A DNA stretch of 64,000 nucleotides from Flavobacteriales bacterium (GTDB lineage Bacteria > Bacteroidota > Bacteroidia > Flavobacteriales > UBA7430), in assembly GCA_002692065.1 (NCBI GenBank), contig NZJX01000002.1:1-64000 (forward strand), in the 5' to 3' direction. The translations under genes were made by a program, and so were the position numbers. The notes under the pieces are model-generated. The model saw only the letters and a list, made by a program, of their open reading frames with translations. It searched no databases and had not been told where the DNA came from. Positions within the stretch are counted from its first letter, which is position 1; every line of letters starts with the position of its first letter. Below are positions 31,796-43,066 of this stretch, piece after piece.

Positions 31796-32251
31796 TTATT
31801 TTAAATCTTTTAAGTTAATTAGTGTAGGTTTTTGAGCAATAAGGTTGTGAGATTCTCCTGAAAAAACTCTGAGATTTCTGTTTAATAAACTTCCTAATTT
31901 ATTTTTAGGTAACATACCCTTAACAGCATTAGATACTAAAAATGTTGTGCTTTTGGAATGTGCTTGATTTGCATAAATAGTTTTTTGACCTCCAGGATAA
32001 CCAGTATGTGAAACATATTTTTTATTTTCCCATTTATTTCCGGAGAGATTTATTTTTTCTGCATTAATAACTATTACATTATCTCCACAATCAACATGTG
32101 GGGTAAAGTTTGGCTTATATTTCCCTCTAATAACTTTTGCCACCTTAGATGCAAATCTTCCTAAATTTTGATCTTTAGCATCCATTATCACCCATTTTTT
32201 TTCAACAGTGTTTGAGTTTGCCGAAACAGTTTTATAGACGTTAGTTTTCAC
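31796..32251 (-). CDS. rplM: 50S ribosomal protein L13
   Basis: WVIMDAKDQNLGRFASKVAKVIRGKYKPNFTPHVDCGDNVIVINAEKI, AVKGMLPKNKLG. Confidence 0.98.
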   Translation of the reverse strand: MKTNVYKTVSANSNTVEKKWVIMDAKDQNLGRFASKVAKVIRGKYKPNFTPHVDCGDNVIVINAEKINLSGNKWENKKYVSHTGYPGGQKTIYANQAHSKSTTFLVSNAVKGMLPKNKLGSLLNRNLRVFSGESHNLIAQKPTLINLKDLK

Positions 32252-32282
32252 GCTTTTTGTATTTTTAAGTAAATTTGGTGTG

Positions 32283-32290
32283 CAAATGTA
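32283..32290 (-). promoter_or_regulatory. -7 element TACATTTG (rplM)
   Basis: Exact TAnnTTTG on reverse strand about 30 nt upstream of rplM start. Confidence 0.45.
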
Positions 32291-32352
32291 ATTATTTTTT
32301 TAGAAACCCCAATTATTGTTATTAATTTCTTTTATTAATAATAAAACTAATT

Positions 32353-34674
32353 TTATGATTTTTTAACTGATTTCTTTGGTCTTTTCTTTCTTTTACTGTC
32401 ATTTTTCTCAATTATTAAAATACAATCCTCTCTGGATAAATTATCAACATTAGTTTCTTTTGGAATTTTGAAATTAGTTTTATTCATTCTAATGTATGGC
32501 CCCCATCTTCCATTCAATACTTCAATAATTGGTTCAACTTTGTCAAATAAATGAATTTTCTTTGATGCATCTAATTTTCTTTTTTCTATTATCATTTCAA
32601 CACACTCCTCAAAGGTAATTGACATGGGGTCATGGTCTTTCAAAGAAATATATTTACTATCATGATATATGTATGGTCCAAATCTTCCAATTCCAATAGT
32701 AATTGACTTTTTTTCAAAAGAACCAGCATTTCTAGGAAGTTTGAATAATTCTATTGCCTCATTTAAAGAGATTGATTGTATTGATTGTCCTTTTTTTAAG
32801 CTTGCAAACTTTGGTTTTTCATCATCTTTAGTGTCCCCTAATTGAACCATTGGTCCATAACGTCCAATTTTTACATATATGCTTAAGCCAGTTTTGGGAT
32901 CAACTCCCAAAAGTTTTTCACCAATTGCTCGCTCTGAATTTTCCTTAACGAATTCAACTTTTGAATGAAAATCACCATAAAATTTTTCAAGCATGTGATT
33001 CCATTTTTTTTTACCAGATGCAATTTCATCGAATTCCTCCTCAACACTAGCAGTAAAATGATAATCTAAAATTGAATCAAAATTTGAAACAAGAAAATCA
33101 TTTACAACTAAACCGACATCTGTAGGACACAATTTCCCTTTTAAAGAACCATAATTTTCCTTAAGTGTAGATTTTGTCAATTCAGAGTTAATAAGTTCAA
33201 TATATTCATACTTTCTCTCTTTACCATCAGATATTCCTTTTTCTACATATCCTCTTTTTAAAACAGTTGATATTGTTGGGACATATGTTGATGGTCTTCC
33301 AATACCAAGTTCTTCAAGTTTCCTAACTAAACTGGCCTCAGAAAATCTAGAAGGTGGCTGTGTAAACCTCTCTCTTGAAAAAATCTTTTTATAACTTAGC
33401 CTTTCATTTAATGTCAACTTTGGCAACATATCCTCATTTTTTGAAGCTAGTTCTGATTCATCTTTATTTAAAATAACTCTTAAAAAACCGTCAAATACTA
33501 CTACTTCTCCATTTGAAATAAAATTTAAGTTACTATTTGGATTAGATATTGTAACTTTAGTTTTTTCCAACTTTGCATCAGACATTTGAGAAGAAATAGT
33601 TCTTTTCCATATCAGATTGTATAATTTTTGTTGAAAATTATCTTCACTGGCATTTTTAATACTCATGTTTGTTGGTCTAATTGCCTCGTGAGCTTCCTGG
33701 GCAGACTTAGATTTAGTAACATATGATTTTGGATTAGAATATTCTTTTCCATAATTATTTATTACATATTCTCCAATTGAACTAATTGCATCATCTGATA
33801 AATTGACAGAATCTGTTCTCATGTAGGTTATTTTTCCAGCTTCATATAATTTTTGAGCTATGGTCATTGTTTTGGCAACTGAGTATCCCAATTTACTTGC
33901 AGCTTCCTGTTGAAGAGTTGAAGTGGTAAAAGGAGCGGATGGTTTTCTTTTTCCAGGTTTAAATTCTAAATTTTTAACATTAAAAGTAAAATTCTTACAC
34001 TCATTTAAAAATAATTCAACTTCGCTAATTTTATTTATTTTTTTGGATAATTCAGCTGAAAAATTTTCTCCATTTTCATTTGAAAAAACAGCACTAACTT
34101 TAAAATATGATTCTGGGATAAAAACAGAAATTTCTCTTTCTCTTTCGACAATTAATCTCACAGCAACAGATTGAACTCTACCTGCAGATAGTCCTTGTTT
34201 AACTTTTCTCCATAAAATTGGAGAAAGTTCAAATCCAACTAATCTATCAAGAACTCTTCTTGCTTGCTGAGCATTAACCAGATCATAATTAATCGTTCTT
34301 GGATTTTCAACTGCTCTTGTAATTGCTTTTTTTGTTATTTCATTAAAAACTATTCTTTTCGTCTCCTTTTCTTCGAGTTTTAAAATTTCTGACAAGTGCC
34401 AGGCAATTGCCTCTCCTTCCCTATCCTCATCAGTAGCTAACCATATAATACTGGCATCTTTTACAGCTTTTCTCAGTATTTTTACTGTTTCTTTCTTATC
34501 ATTAGATATTTGATAATCTGGAATGAAACCTTTTCTAATGTCTATTCCCATCCCTTTAGAGGCAAGATCTCTTACATGTCCAAAACTAGATAAAACTTTA
34601 TAGGAATCTCCCAAGAAACCCTCGATTGTTTTAGCTTTAGCAGGAGATTCAACAATAACTAAATTAGTAGCCAT
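32353..34674 (-). CDS. topA: DNA topoisomerase I
   Basis: NLVIVESPAKAKTIEGFLG, WLATDEDREGEAIAWHL, ITYMRTDSVNLS, C-terminal repeat domains. Confidence 0.98.
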   Translation of the reverse strand: MATNLVIVESPAKAKTIEGFLGDSYKVLSSFGHVRDLASKGMGIDIRKGFIPDYQISNDKKETVKILRKAVKDASIIWLATDEDREGEAIAWHLSEILKLEEKETKRIVFNEITKKAITRAVENPRTINYDLVNAQQARRVLDRLVGFELSPILWRKVKQGLSAGRVQSVAVRLIVEREREISVFIPESYFKVSAVFSNENGENFSAELSKKINKISEVELFLNECKNFTFNVKNLEFKPGKRKPSAPFTTSTLQQEAASKLGYSVAKTMTIAQKLYEAGKITYMRTDSVNLSDDAISSIGEYVINNYGKEYSNPKSYVTKSKSAQEAHEAIRPTNMSIKNASEDNFQQKLYNLIWKRTISSQMSDAKLEKTKVTISNPNSNLNFISNGEVVVFDGFLRVILNKDESELASKNEDMLPKLTLNERLSYKKIFSRERFTQPPSRFSEASLVRKLEELGIGRPSTYVPTISTVLKRGYVEKGISDGKERKYEYIELINSELTKSTLKENYGSLKGKLCPTDVGLVVNDFLVSNFDSILDYHFTASVEEEFDEIASGKKKWNHMLEKFYGDFHSKVEFVKENSERAIGEKLLGVDPKTGLSIYVKIGRYGPMVQLGDTKDDEKPKFASLKKGQSIQSISLNEAIELFKLPRNAGSFEKKSITIGIGRFGPYIYHDSKYISLKDHDPMSITFEECVEMIIEKRKLDASKKIHLFDKVEPIIEVLNGRWGPYIRMNKTNFKIPKETNVDNLSREDCILIIEKNDSKRKKRPKKSVKKS

Positions 34675-34694
34675 ATTTTAATTTTTTAACCCTA

Positions 34695-34702
34695 CAAAAT
34701 TA
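34695..34702 (-). promoter_or_regulatory. -7 element TAATTTTG (topA)
   Basis: Exact TAnnTTTG on reverse strand about 20 nt upstream of topA start. Confidence 0.4.
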
Positions 34703-34796
34703 TAACAACTTTGAGTAAACTTCCAAATTGGTCAATAAAAATATTTTTCATTGATTATCAAAATCCTTTCATTTGCTCACATATTTTAAAAAAAAC

Positions 34797-34829
34797 TGAC
34801 AATATGTCAATTTTTTTTTTTTAATTTTG
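34797..34829 (+). promoter_or_regulatory. Palindrome TGACA-ATA-TGTCA plus T-run plus -7 element TAATTTTG upstream of miaB
   Basis: TGACAATATGTCA at 34797-34809; TAATTTTG at 34822-34829; miaB ATG at 34839. Confidence 0.5.
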
Positions 34830-34838
34830 TTGAGACTT

Positions 34839-36206
34839 ATGGAAAAAAAATTAATGTATATTGAAAGTTATGGATGTGCAATGAACTTCTCTGACAGTGA
34901 AATCATAGCCTCTATTTTATCAAAAGTTGGATATATTCAAACTTCTGATATTACAAATGCTGATTTGATATTCCTAAATACTTGTTCTATTAGAGATAAA
35001 GCGGAACAAACAATAAGATCAAGAATTAAGAGTTTTAAAAATCTTAAAAGTAAAAATTCTAAATTAAAAATTGGAGTATTGGGGTGTATGGCAGAAAGAT
35101 TAAAAAATAAATTTTTAGAAGAAGAAAAACTAGTTGATCTAGTAGTTGGACCTGATGCTTACAAAGACTTACCTGAACTTCTTAAATCAGTAAATAGTGG
35201 AGAAAGAGCAGTCAATGTTGAATTATCTCTTGAGGAAACATATGGAGATATCAGTCCTGTAAGATTAAACAGTAATAATGTAACTGCTTTTGTATCAATA
35301 ATGAGAGGATGTGATAATATGTGTACTTTTTGTGTTGTACCTTTCACTAGAGGAAGAGAAAGAAGTAGAGATCCTGAAACAATAGTCCAGGAGATTACAA
35401 AACTTTATAATGATGGTTACAGAGAAGTAACTTTACTGGGACAAAATGTTGATTCTTATCTCTGGTATGGGGGAGGTCCCAAAATTGACTTCAATAAACT
35501 TTCTGAAATTAAAAAAGCTTCCTCTGTAAATTTTTCTCAACTTTTAAAAAAAGTTGCAAAAATAAATTCTAATATGCGAATTAGATTTTCTACTTCTCAC
35601 CCCAAGGATATCACTGATGAAGTAATTAATACAATTTCAAAATTTGAAAATATTTGCAATTATATCCATCTACCTGTTCAATCTGGTAGTTCCAGAATAT
35701 TAAAACTGATGAACAGAGGTTACAATAGAGACTGGTATATTAACAGAATTAATAAAATAAGAGAAATAATTCCAAATTGTGGAATTTCTCATGACATTAT
35801 TAGTAGTTTTTGTACTGAATCAGAAAAAGATCATAATGATACACTCAGTTTGATGGAAGAAGTTAAATTTGATTATGGATATATGTTTAAGTACTCGGAA
35901 AGACCGAATACAAAAGCAGCTAGAAAATTTAAAGATGATGTTTCAGAGAATGTAAAATCAAGAAGATTATCAGAAATAATTGAGAAACAAAGAATACATT
36001 CTTTAATTAAAAATAGAGAAAAAGTTGGAAATACTTACAAAGTGTTAGTAGAGGGAAAATCGAAAAAATCAAATGACTTTTTATACGGAAGAACTACTCA
36101 CAATCTTGTAACTATTTTTCCAAAAAAAAAATTTTCTCCTGGAGATTATGTGAAAATTAAAATTAAAGATTGTAATTCAGCCACATTATTTGGTGAATCA
36201 ATCTAA
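34839..36206 (+). CDS. miaB: tRNA-2-methylthio-N6-dimethylallyladenosine synthase (start set at ATG 34839; track start 34827 TTG overlaps the promoter motif)
   Basis: [15 protein letters not shown], radical-SAM [39 protein letters not shown] domain. Confidence 0.96.
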   Translation: MEKKLMYIESYGCAMNFSDSEIIASILSKVGYIQTSDITNADLIFLNTCSIRDKAEQTIRSRIKSFKNLKSKNSKLKIGVLGCMAERLKNKFLEEEKLVDLVVGPDAYKDLPELLKSVNSGERAVNVELSLEETYGDISPVRLNSNNVTAFVSIMRGCDNMCTFCVVPFTRGRERSRDPETIVQEITKLYNDGYREVTLLGQNVDSYLWYGGGPKIDFNKLSEIKKASSVNFSQLLKKVAKINSNMRIRFSTSHPKDITDEVINTISKFENICNYIHLPVQSGSSRILKLMNRGYNRDWYINRINKIREIIPNCGISHDIISSFCTESEKDHNDTLSLMEEVKFDYGYMFKYSERPNTKAARKFKDDVSENVKSRRLSEIIEKQRIHSLIKNREKVGNTYKVLVEGKSKKSNDFLYGRTTHNLVTIFPKKKFSPGDYVKIKIKDCNSATLFGESI

Positions 36207-36221
36207 TTTAAAATACTTTAG

Positions 36222-37409
36222 ATGAAATCTATTACTGACATTAAACAAAGATTTGGAATAATTGGAAATTCAAAAAAACTTGAACTTGCAATTGAAAAAG
36301 CGCTAAGAGTTTCTCCAACAGATATATCTGTTATGGTTACTGGAGAAAGTGGAACAGGTAAGGAGGTTATTCCAAAAATTATTCATCAAAATTCAGTTAG
36401 AAAACATAGTCCATATATCGCAGTGAACTGTGGGGCAATTCCAGAGGGAACAATCGATAGTGAATTATTTGGTCATGAGAAAGGATCTTTTACAGGAGCT
36501 ACTAATAATAGGAAAGGTTATTTTGAAGTTGCAAATAATGGAACTATTTTCTTAGATGAGGTTGGTGAATTACCTTTATCTACTCAAGTAAGGTTATTAA
36601 GAGTATTGGAAACAGGTGAATTTATCAAAGTTGGAGCATCTACAACGCAGAAAACTAATGTAAGAATCGTTGCAGCTACAAATGTTGATATGATAAATGC
36701 AATTGATAAAAATCAATTTAGAGAAGACTTATTTTACAGATTAAATACTGTTGAAATTAATTTACCTCCTCTCAGACATAGAAAAGAGGATATTGAATTA
36801 ATTTTTAGAAAATTTTCTATGGATTTTGCTGAAAAATACAAAATGCCATCTATAAGATTAACTGATGATGCAATTAAATTAATTTCTTCTTATCATTGGC
36901 CAGGTAATATTCGTCAACTCAGAAATTTAACGGAACAAATTTCTGTAATTGAAGAGAAAAGAATGATTAATTCAAATATTCTAAAAAATTATCTACCCCA
37001 AAATAATAATTTACCTGTAATTCAAAATAAAAAAAACATAGATTCTGAACTAACTGAAAGAGAAATTCTTTACAAGGTATTGTTTGAAATGAAGAAAGAT
37101 ATATCTGAATTGAAAAAAATTACAAATAGTTTCTTAGAAGAAAATGATAAAATTAACATTAACAGTGAAAATTCAAATGAATTTTCTAAGGATGAGTTAG
37201 TTAAATCTACAATTATAATTCCTTCAATATCGAAAGAAAAAGTTAATGATGAAATTAATATTAAAGAACCTATTTCTTTACAAGAGAGAGAAATTGATAT
37301 GATTAAAAATGTTTTAACAAAATTTAAAGGTAAAAGAAATAAAGCTGCAAAAGAGTTGGGAATATCTGAAAGAACACTTTACAGAAAAATAAAACAATTT
37401 AAATTGTAA
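36222..37409 (+). CDS. Sigma54-dependent transcriptional activator (AAA+ plus Fis HTH, no receiver domain)
   Basis: [61 protein letters not shown]-terminal [20 protein letters not shown]. Confidence 0.95.
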   Translation: MKSITDIKQRFGIIGNSKKLELAIEKALRVSPTDISVMVTGESGTGKEVIPKIIHQNSVRKHSPYIAVNCGAIPEGTIDSELFGHEKGSFTGATNNRKGYFEVANNGTIFLDEVGELPLSTQVRLLRVLETGEFIKVGASTTQKTNVRIVAATNVDMINAIDKNQFREDLFYRLNTVEINLPPLRHRKEDIELIFRKFSMDFAEKYKMPSIRLTDDAIKLISSYHWPGNIRQLRNLTEQISVIEEKRMINSNILKNYLPQNNNLPVIQNKKNIDSELTEREILYKVLFEMKKDISELKKITNSFLEENDKININSENSNEFSKDELVKSTIIIPSISKEKVNDEINIKEPISLQEREIDMIKNVLTKFKGKRNKAAKELGISERTLYRKIKQFKL

Positions 37410-37411
37410 AA

Positions 37412-37909
37412 ATGAAAAAAATATTTTTATTGCCAACAATTTCTATTTTAATCAGTTCTTGCTCTATATACTCTTTTTCTGGGACATCAATTAATTCAGA
37501 TATTAAAACTGTATATATCCCATTATTTCAAAATAAATCAAAATTGGTTTATCCGGAATTAAGTCAAATCTTCACTCTAGCTCTTCAAGACAGATTTATA
37601 CAACAAACTTCTTTAGAAATCATAGAAGAAAAGGCAGAATTAACTTTTAATGGATTTATTAAAAATTATGAAATTAAACCAATCAGTATAACTTCCAATG
37701 ACCAAGCTAATCAAAATAGACTTCAAATTGAAATATATATTGAATTTACAAATTCACTAGATCCTAATAAATCATTTAATGAAAATTTCATGAGATTTGC
37801 TGATTATGACAGTAACCTAAATTTCAGTGATATTGAAGTTGAGTTAATTAATGAAATAATACTTGAACTGATTGAAGACATATTTAACAAAGCTTTTGCA
37901 GGGTGGTAA
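37412..37909 (+). CDS. LptE-like LPS-assembly lipoprotein
   Basis: Lipoprotein signal ISSCSIYSFSGTSI, TVYIPLFQNKS; directly downstream of the sigma54 activator as in other flavobacteria. Confidence 0.75.
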   Translation: MKKIFLLPTISILISSCSIYSFSGTSINSDIKTVYIPLFQNKSKLVYPELSQIFTLALQDRFIQQTSLEIIEEKAELTFNGFIKNYEIKPISITSNDQANQNRLQIEIYIEFTNSLDPNKSFNENFMRFADYDSNLNFSDIEVELINEIILELIEDIFNKAFAGW

Positions 37910-37910
37910 A

Positions 37911-38540
37911 ATGAAAAAAAATAAATTATTTAATATTATTAACAATATCTATCATAACAATAAAATAGTATATGAAGATTTAGATCAAATTTCAAAAAAA
38001 TATCCTTTTTTTTCAACAGTTTATTTAATGAAAATTATTTTGTCTAAAGACATTTCAAATGAAAAATTTCATGAAAACTTAATAGCAAATTCCATAAAAA
38101 TAAATGACAGAAAAGTACTTTACGATTCAATTGCTAAATTAAATAGTCCCCAAAGAAATTTTTTATTGAACACTAATAAAAAAATAGGAGTAAAACAAAA
38201 CAAACAGACCTTTCTCAGATGGCTTGATACTTCTGAGGTTATAAATCAAGAAAATAATAAAATTGATTTTTCTAAAAAAACTGATTTCATTTTGAACTAC
38301 ATCAATTCAAGCAAAGAAGCTAAAAAAAATAAATTTGAAAATAGAAATAAATTTGAAAATAGAATTGAAATTTATGACTTAAAAAATTATTCCGTTACTC
38401 AAACACTAGCTGAAATTTACAAAAATCAAGGTTATTATGATAAAGCAATAATTGCTTACGAAATTTTAAGTTTGAAATATCCACAAAAAAGTAGTTTATT
38501 TGCAAACGAAATAAAATTAATTAAAAAATTGAATAAATAA
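37911..38540 (+). CDS. Hypothetical protein (start set at ATG 37911)
   Basis: ATG immediately after lptE-like stop; sits before secG; C-terminal TPR-like TLAEIYKNQGYYDKAIIAYEILSLKYP. Confidence 0.7.
   Translation: MKKNKLFNIINNIYHNNKIVYEDLDQISKKYPFFSTVYLMKIILSKDISNEKFHENLIANSIKINDRKVLYDSIAKLNSPQRNFLLNTNKKIGVKQNKQTFLRWLDTSEVINQENNKIDFSKKTDFILNYINSSKEAKKNKFENRNKFENRIEIYDLKNYSVTQTLAEIYKNQGYYDKAIIAYEILSLKYPQKSSLFANEIKLIKKLNK
38328..38363 (+). repeat. Exact tandem 18-bp duplication AATAAATTTGAAAATAGA x2
   Basis: In-frame, encodes NKFENR-NKFENR. Confidence 0.9.
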
Positions 38541-38542
38541 TT

Positions 38543-38836
38543 ATGTACTCATTATTTTATATGCTAATAATATTATGTTGTGTTCTTCTTTTATTAGTAA
38601 TTTTAGTTCAAAACCCTAAAGGTGGCGGGCTTTCATCAACATTTGGTGAAGGCAATCAATTTATGGGAGTAAAAAAGACATCAGACTTTCTTGAAAAAAG
38701 TACTTGGACACTTGCCTTAATTTTAGTTGCTCTTACCCTTTTATCTAATTTTGCTATAAATAGAGATAAACAAAATAATCAATCTGAAATAATTAATGAA
38801 GTCGAAGACTCATCTGATGACTTTAACTCAGAGTAA
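38543..38836 (+). CDS. secG: Preprotein translocase subunit SecG
   Basis: VQNPKGGGLSSTFGEGNQFMGVKKTSDFLEKSTW. Confidence 0.93.
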   Translation: MYSLFYMLIILCCVLLLLVILVQNPKGGGLSSTFGEGNQFMGVKKTSDFLEKSTWTLALILVALTLLSNFAINRDKQNNQSEIINEVEDSSDDFNSE

Positions 38837-38975
38837 CAATTAAATTATCATAAAAGCTAAGGATGACAATTTTTCTCAATTTATTTCTAATAAATAAGAC
38901 AAATTGACATATTTTTCTACTCGGCACAATTTATGATTAATTAAATGTAAATAAACTTTAATTAAAATAAATAAA

Positions 38976-40906
<1,931 letters not shown>

Positions 40907-40914
40907 ATTGATCC

Positions 40915-40950
40915 TTAATAAAGGCTTATTGAGAAATAAGCCTTTATTAA
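40915..40950. terminator. Bidirectional intrinsic terminator between groEL and yqeY
   Basis: TTAATAAAGGCTTAT-TGAGAA-ATAAGCCTTTATTAA: perfect 15-bp stem, 6-nt loop, followed by TTTTTATTTATT, between convergent genes. Confidence 0.88.
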
Positions 40951-41402
40951 TTTTTATTTATTATTTTTTTAACTACAGAAGAAATTAATTTACCATCTGC
41001 TTTAGAAGATAAATCATTCATTGCCTTCGACATAATTTTGCCGAAATCCTTTAAATCACTATAATCGTTTTCCAACACTATTTTTTTAATATAATTAGTT
41101 ATATCTTCTTCATTCATTTGTTCAGGTAGGAAATCCATTAAAATATTAAGTTGACTATTTTCAATATCAGCCAAATCACTTCTATTTTGATTTGAATATA
41201 TTAAAGCTGATTCTTTTCTTTGTTTTATCATTTTTTTTATTATTCCAATCTCTTGATTAGAATTAAGTTCCTGTTTGCCGTTAGCTGAGGTTTTAAACTT
41301 AATTATCTCACTTTTAATACCTCGTAAAACTTCTAACATTATTCTATCTTTATTCCTCATTGCATCTTTAATAGCCGGAATTATTTGTTTTTCTAAACTC
41401 AT
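40947..41402 (-). CDS. GatB/YqeY domain protein
   Basis: AIKDAMRNKDRIMLEVLRGIKSEI, FLPEQMNEEDI, SKADGKLISSVVKKI. Confidence 0.93.
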   Translation of the reverse strand: MSLEKQIIPAIKDAMRNKDRIMLEVLRGIKSEIIKFKTSANGKQELNSNQEIGIIKKMIKQRKESALIYSNQNRSDLADIENSQLNILMDFLPEQMNEEDITNYIKKIVLENDYSDLKDFGKIMSKAMNDLSSKADGKLISSVVKKIINKN

Positions 41403-41419
41403 GTTTTTACTATTATATA

Positions 41420-43048
41420 TTAAATTGATTTTGCATTAAATTCTATTGATCCATTTTGTGTTGGATCAAGCAGGGATTTTGAAAACTGATTATCGTTTAA
41501 TTTTTTTTTATCATTTAGTTCAATCTCATGAATTTCAGATATTTTTTGATTATCTATAAGATTTCTAGATCTAAACTTATAATTAAATTTTTGTAGTCTT
41601 TCTTTCCTTTTATTCGCTCTTTCAAGTTGTTCTTTCACTTCAGTACTGTTAGACTTAAAGTTTTCAACTTTGGTATCTGATTGATTGATATCGATAATTT
41701 TTTTATTATTGACTTCAGTATGATTTAAATTTTGATTGCATTCTTCTTTTTTAAAATTAACTTCTTCAAAGCTATCTTGAACTTTTTCAGTTAAATTATT
41801 TTGTCTATTGAATTCAAGGTTATTTTTATTATCATCAAAAATATCAGATTTTTTTTCAAATTCATTGTTATCTGAGATATCAAACTCAAAAGATATTTTT
41901 GCTTGAGAACTATTTTTATTTTTTTTGTCATCAAAAAACAAATTTTGATCTTTTAATTTTGAACTATTTTCTAATTTATCACAAATATTATTTTCTTCTC
42001 TACTTTTGATTTTATTATTTAAATTATGAATTATAATACTTGAATTATTATTTGTTAAAATATTATTATCAATTTCTTGAAAACCTGTAGCTACAACTGT
42101 TATATTTATTGAAGAGTTAAGTTCTTCATTTTCTGCTACTCCCATTATAATATCTGCTTTAGTATCTCCATCTAAAGTAACTTCATTCTGTATATATGAT
42201 GAAATTTGATCCATCTCTTTAAATGTGACTTCTTCCTTTCCTGATAAAATTAATAGTAATACTTTTTTTGCTCCACGAATGTGGCCATTATCAAGAAGAG
42301 GAGATTCAATAGCTCCTTTAACTGCATTTAGAGCTCTCTCTGAACCAACAGCAGAGGAAGATCCCATAATAGCTGTACCACTCTTAGCTAGTACAGTTCT
42401 AGCATCATTTAAATCAATATTAACATGACCTTTTTGGGTAATTACTTCAGATATTCCTTTGGATGCAGTTGCTAAAATTTCATCAGCTTTCTCAAAACCT
42501 GACTTGAAACCAAGATCCCCATAAATATCTTTTAATCTATTATTATTTATTACAATAATTGAATCAACATATTTTTTTAATTCTAAAATACCTTCTTTAG
42601 CTTGTTTCATTCTTAAATCTCCTTCAAATTCAAATGGTGTAGTTACGATTGCAACTGTAAGTATGTCATTATCTTTTGCAGCCTTAGCTATCACTGGTGC
42701 AGCACCTGTTCCTGTTCCTCCACCCATTCCAGCATTTATGAAAACCATTTTTGTATTATGTCTCAATATTTCTATTACATCATTTATATTTTCCTCAGCT
42801 GCGAACTTACCTCTTAATGGATCTCCTCCTGCACCTAACCCTTCAGTAATCGTAACTCCTAAAGGTATTTTATTTGATATAGGACTGCTATCTAATGCTT
42901 GTTGATCAGTATTACAAACTATAAAGTCTACTCCTTTAATTCCTTTTTGAAACATATAGTTAACAGCATTACTTCCTCCTCCACCTACGCCAATTACCTT
43001 TATAACTGAAGATTGATTTTGAGGAAGATCAAAAGCTAAATTTCTCAT
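41420..43048 (-). CDS. ftsZ: Cell division protein FtsZ with long low-complexity C-terminal linker
   Basis: VIGVGGGGSNAVNYM, INAGMGGGTGTGAAPVIAKAA, TTPFEFEG, NDART. Confidence 0.98.
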   Translation of the reverse strand: MRNLAFDLPQNQSSVIKVIGVGGGGSNAVNYMFQKGIKGVDFIVCNTDQQALDSSPISNKIPLGVTITEGLGAGGDPLRGKFAAEENINDVIEILRHNTKMVFINAGMGGGTGTGAAPVIAKAAKDNDILTVAIVTTPFEFEGDLRMKQAKEGILELKKYVDSIIVINNNRLKDIYGDLGFKSGFEKADEILATASKGISEVITQKGHVNIDLNDARTVLAKSGTAIMGSSSAVGSERALNAVKGAIESPLLDNGHIRGAKKVLLLILSGKEEVTFKEMDQISSYIQNEVTLDGDTKADIIMGVAENEELNSSINITVVATGFQEIDNNILTNNNSSIIIHNLNNKIKSREENNICDKLENSSKLKDQNLFFDDKKNKNSSQAKISFEFDISDNNEFEKKSDIFDDNKNNLEFNRQNNLTEKVQDSFEEVNFKKEECNQNLNHTEVNNKKIIDINQSDTKVENFKSNSTEVKEQLERANKRKERLQKFNYKFRSRNLIDNQKISEIHEIELNDKKKLNDNQFSKSLLDPTQNGSIEFNAKSI

Positions 43049-43066
43049 ATTTTTTAAATTTTAATT

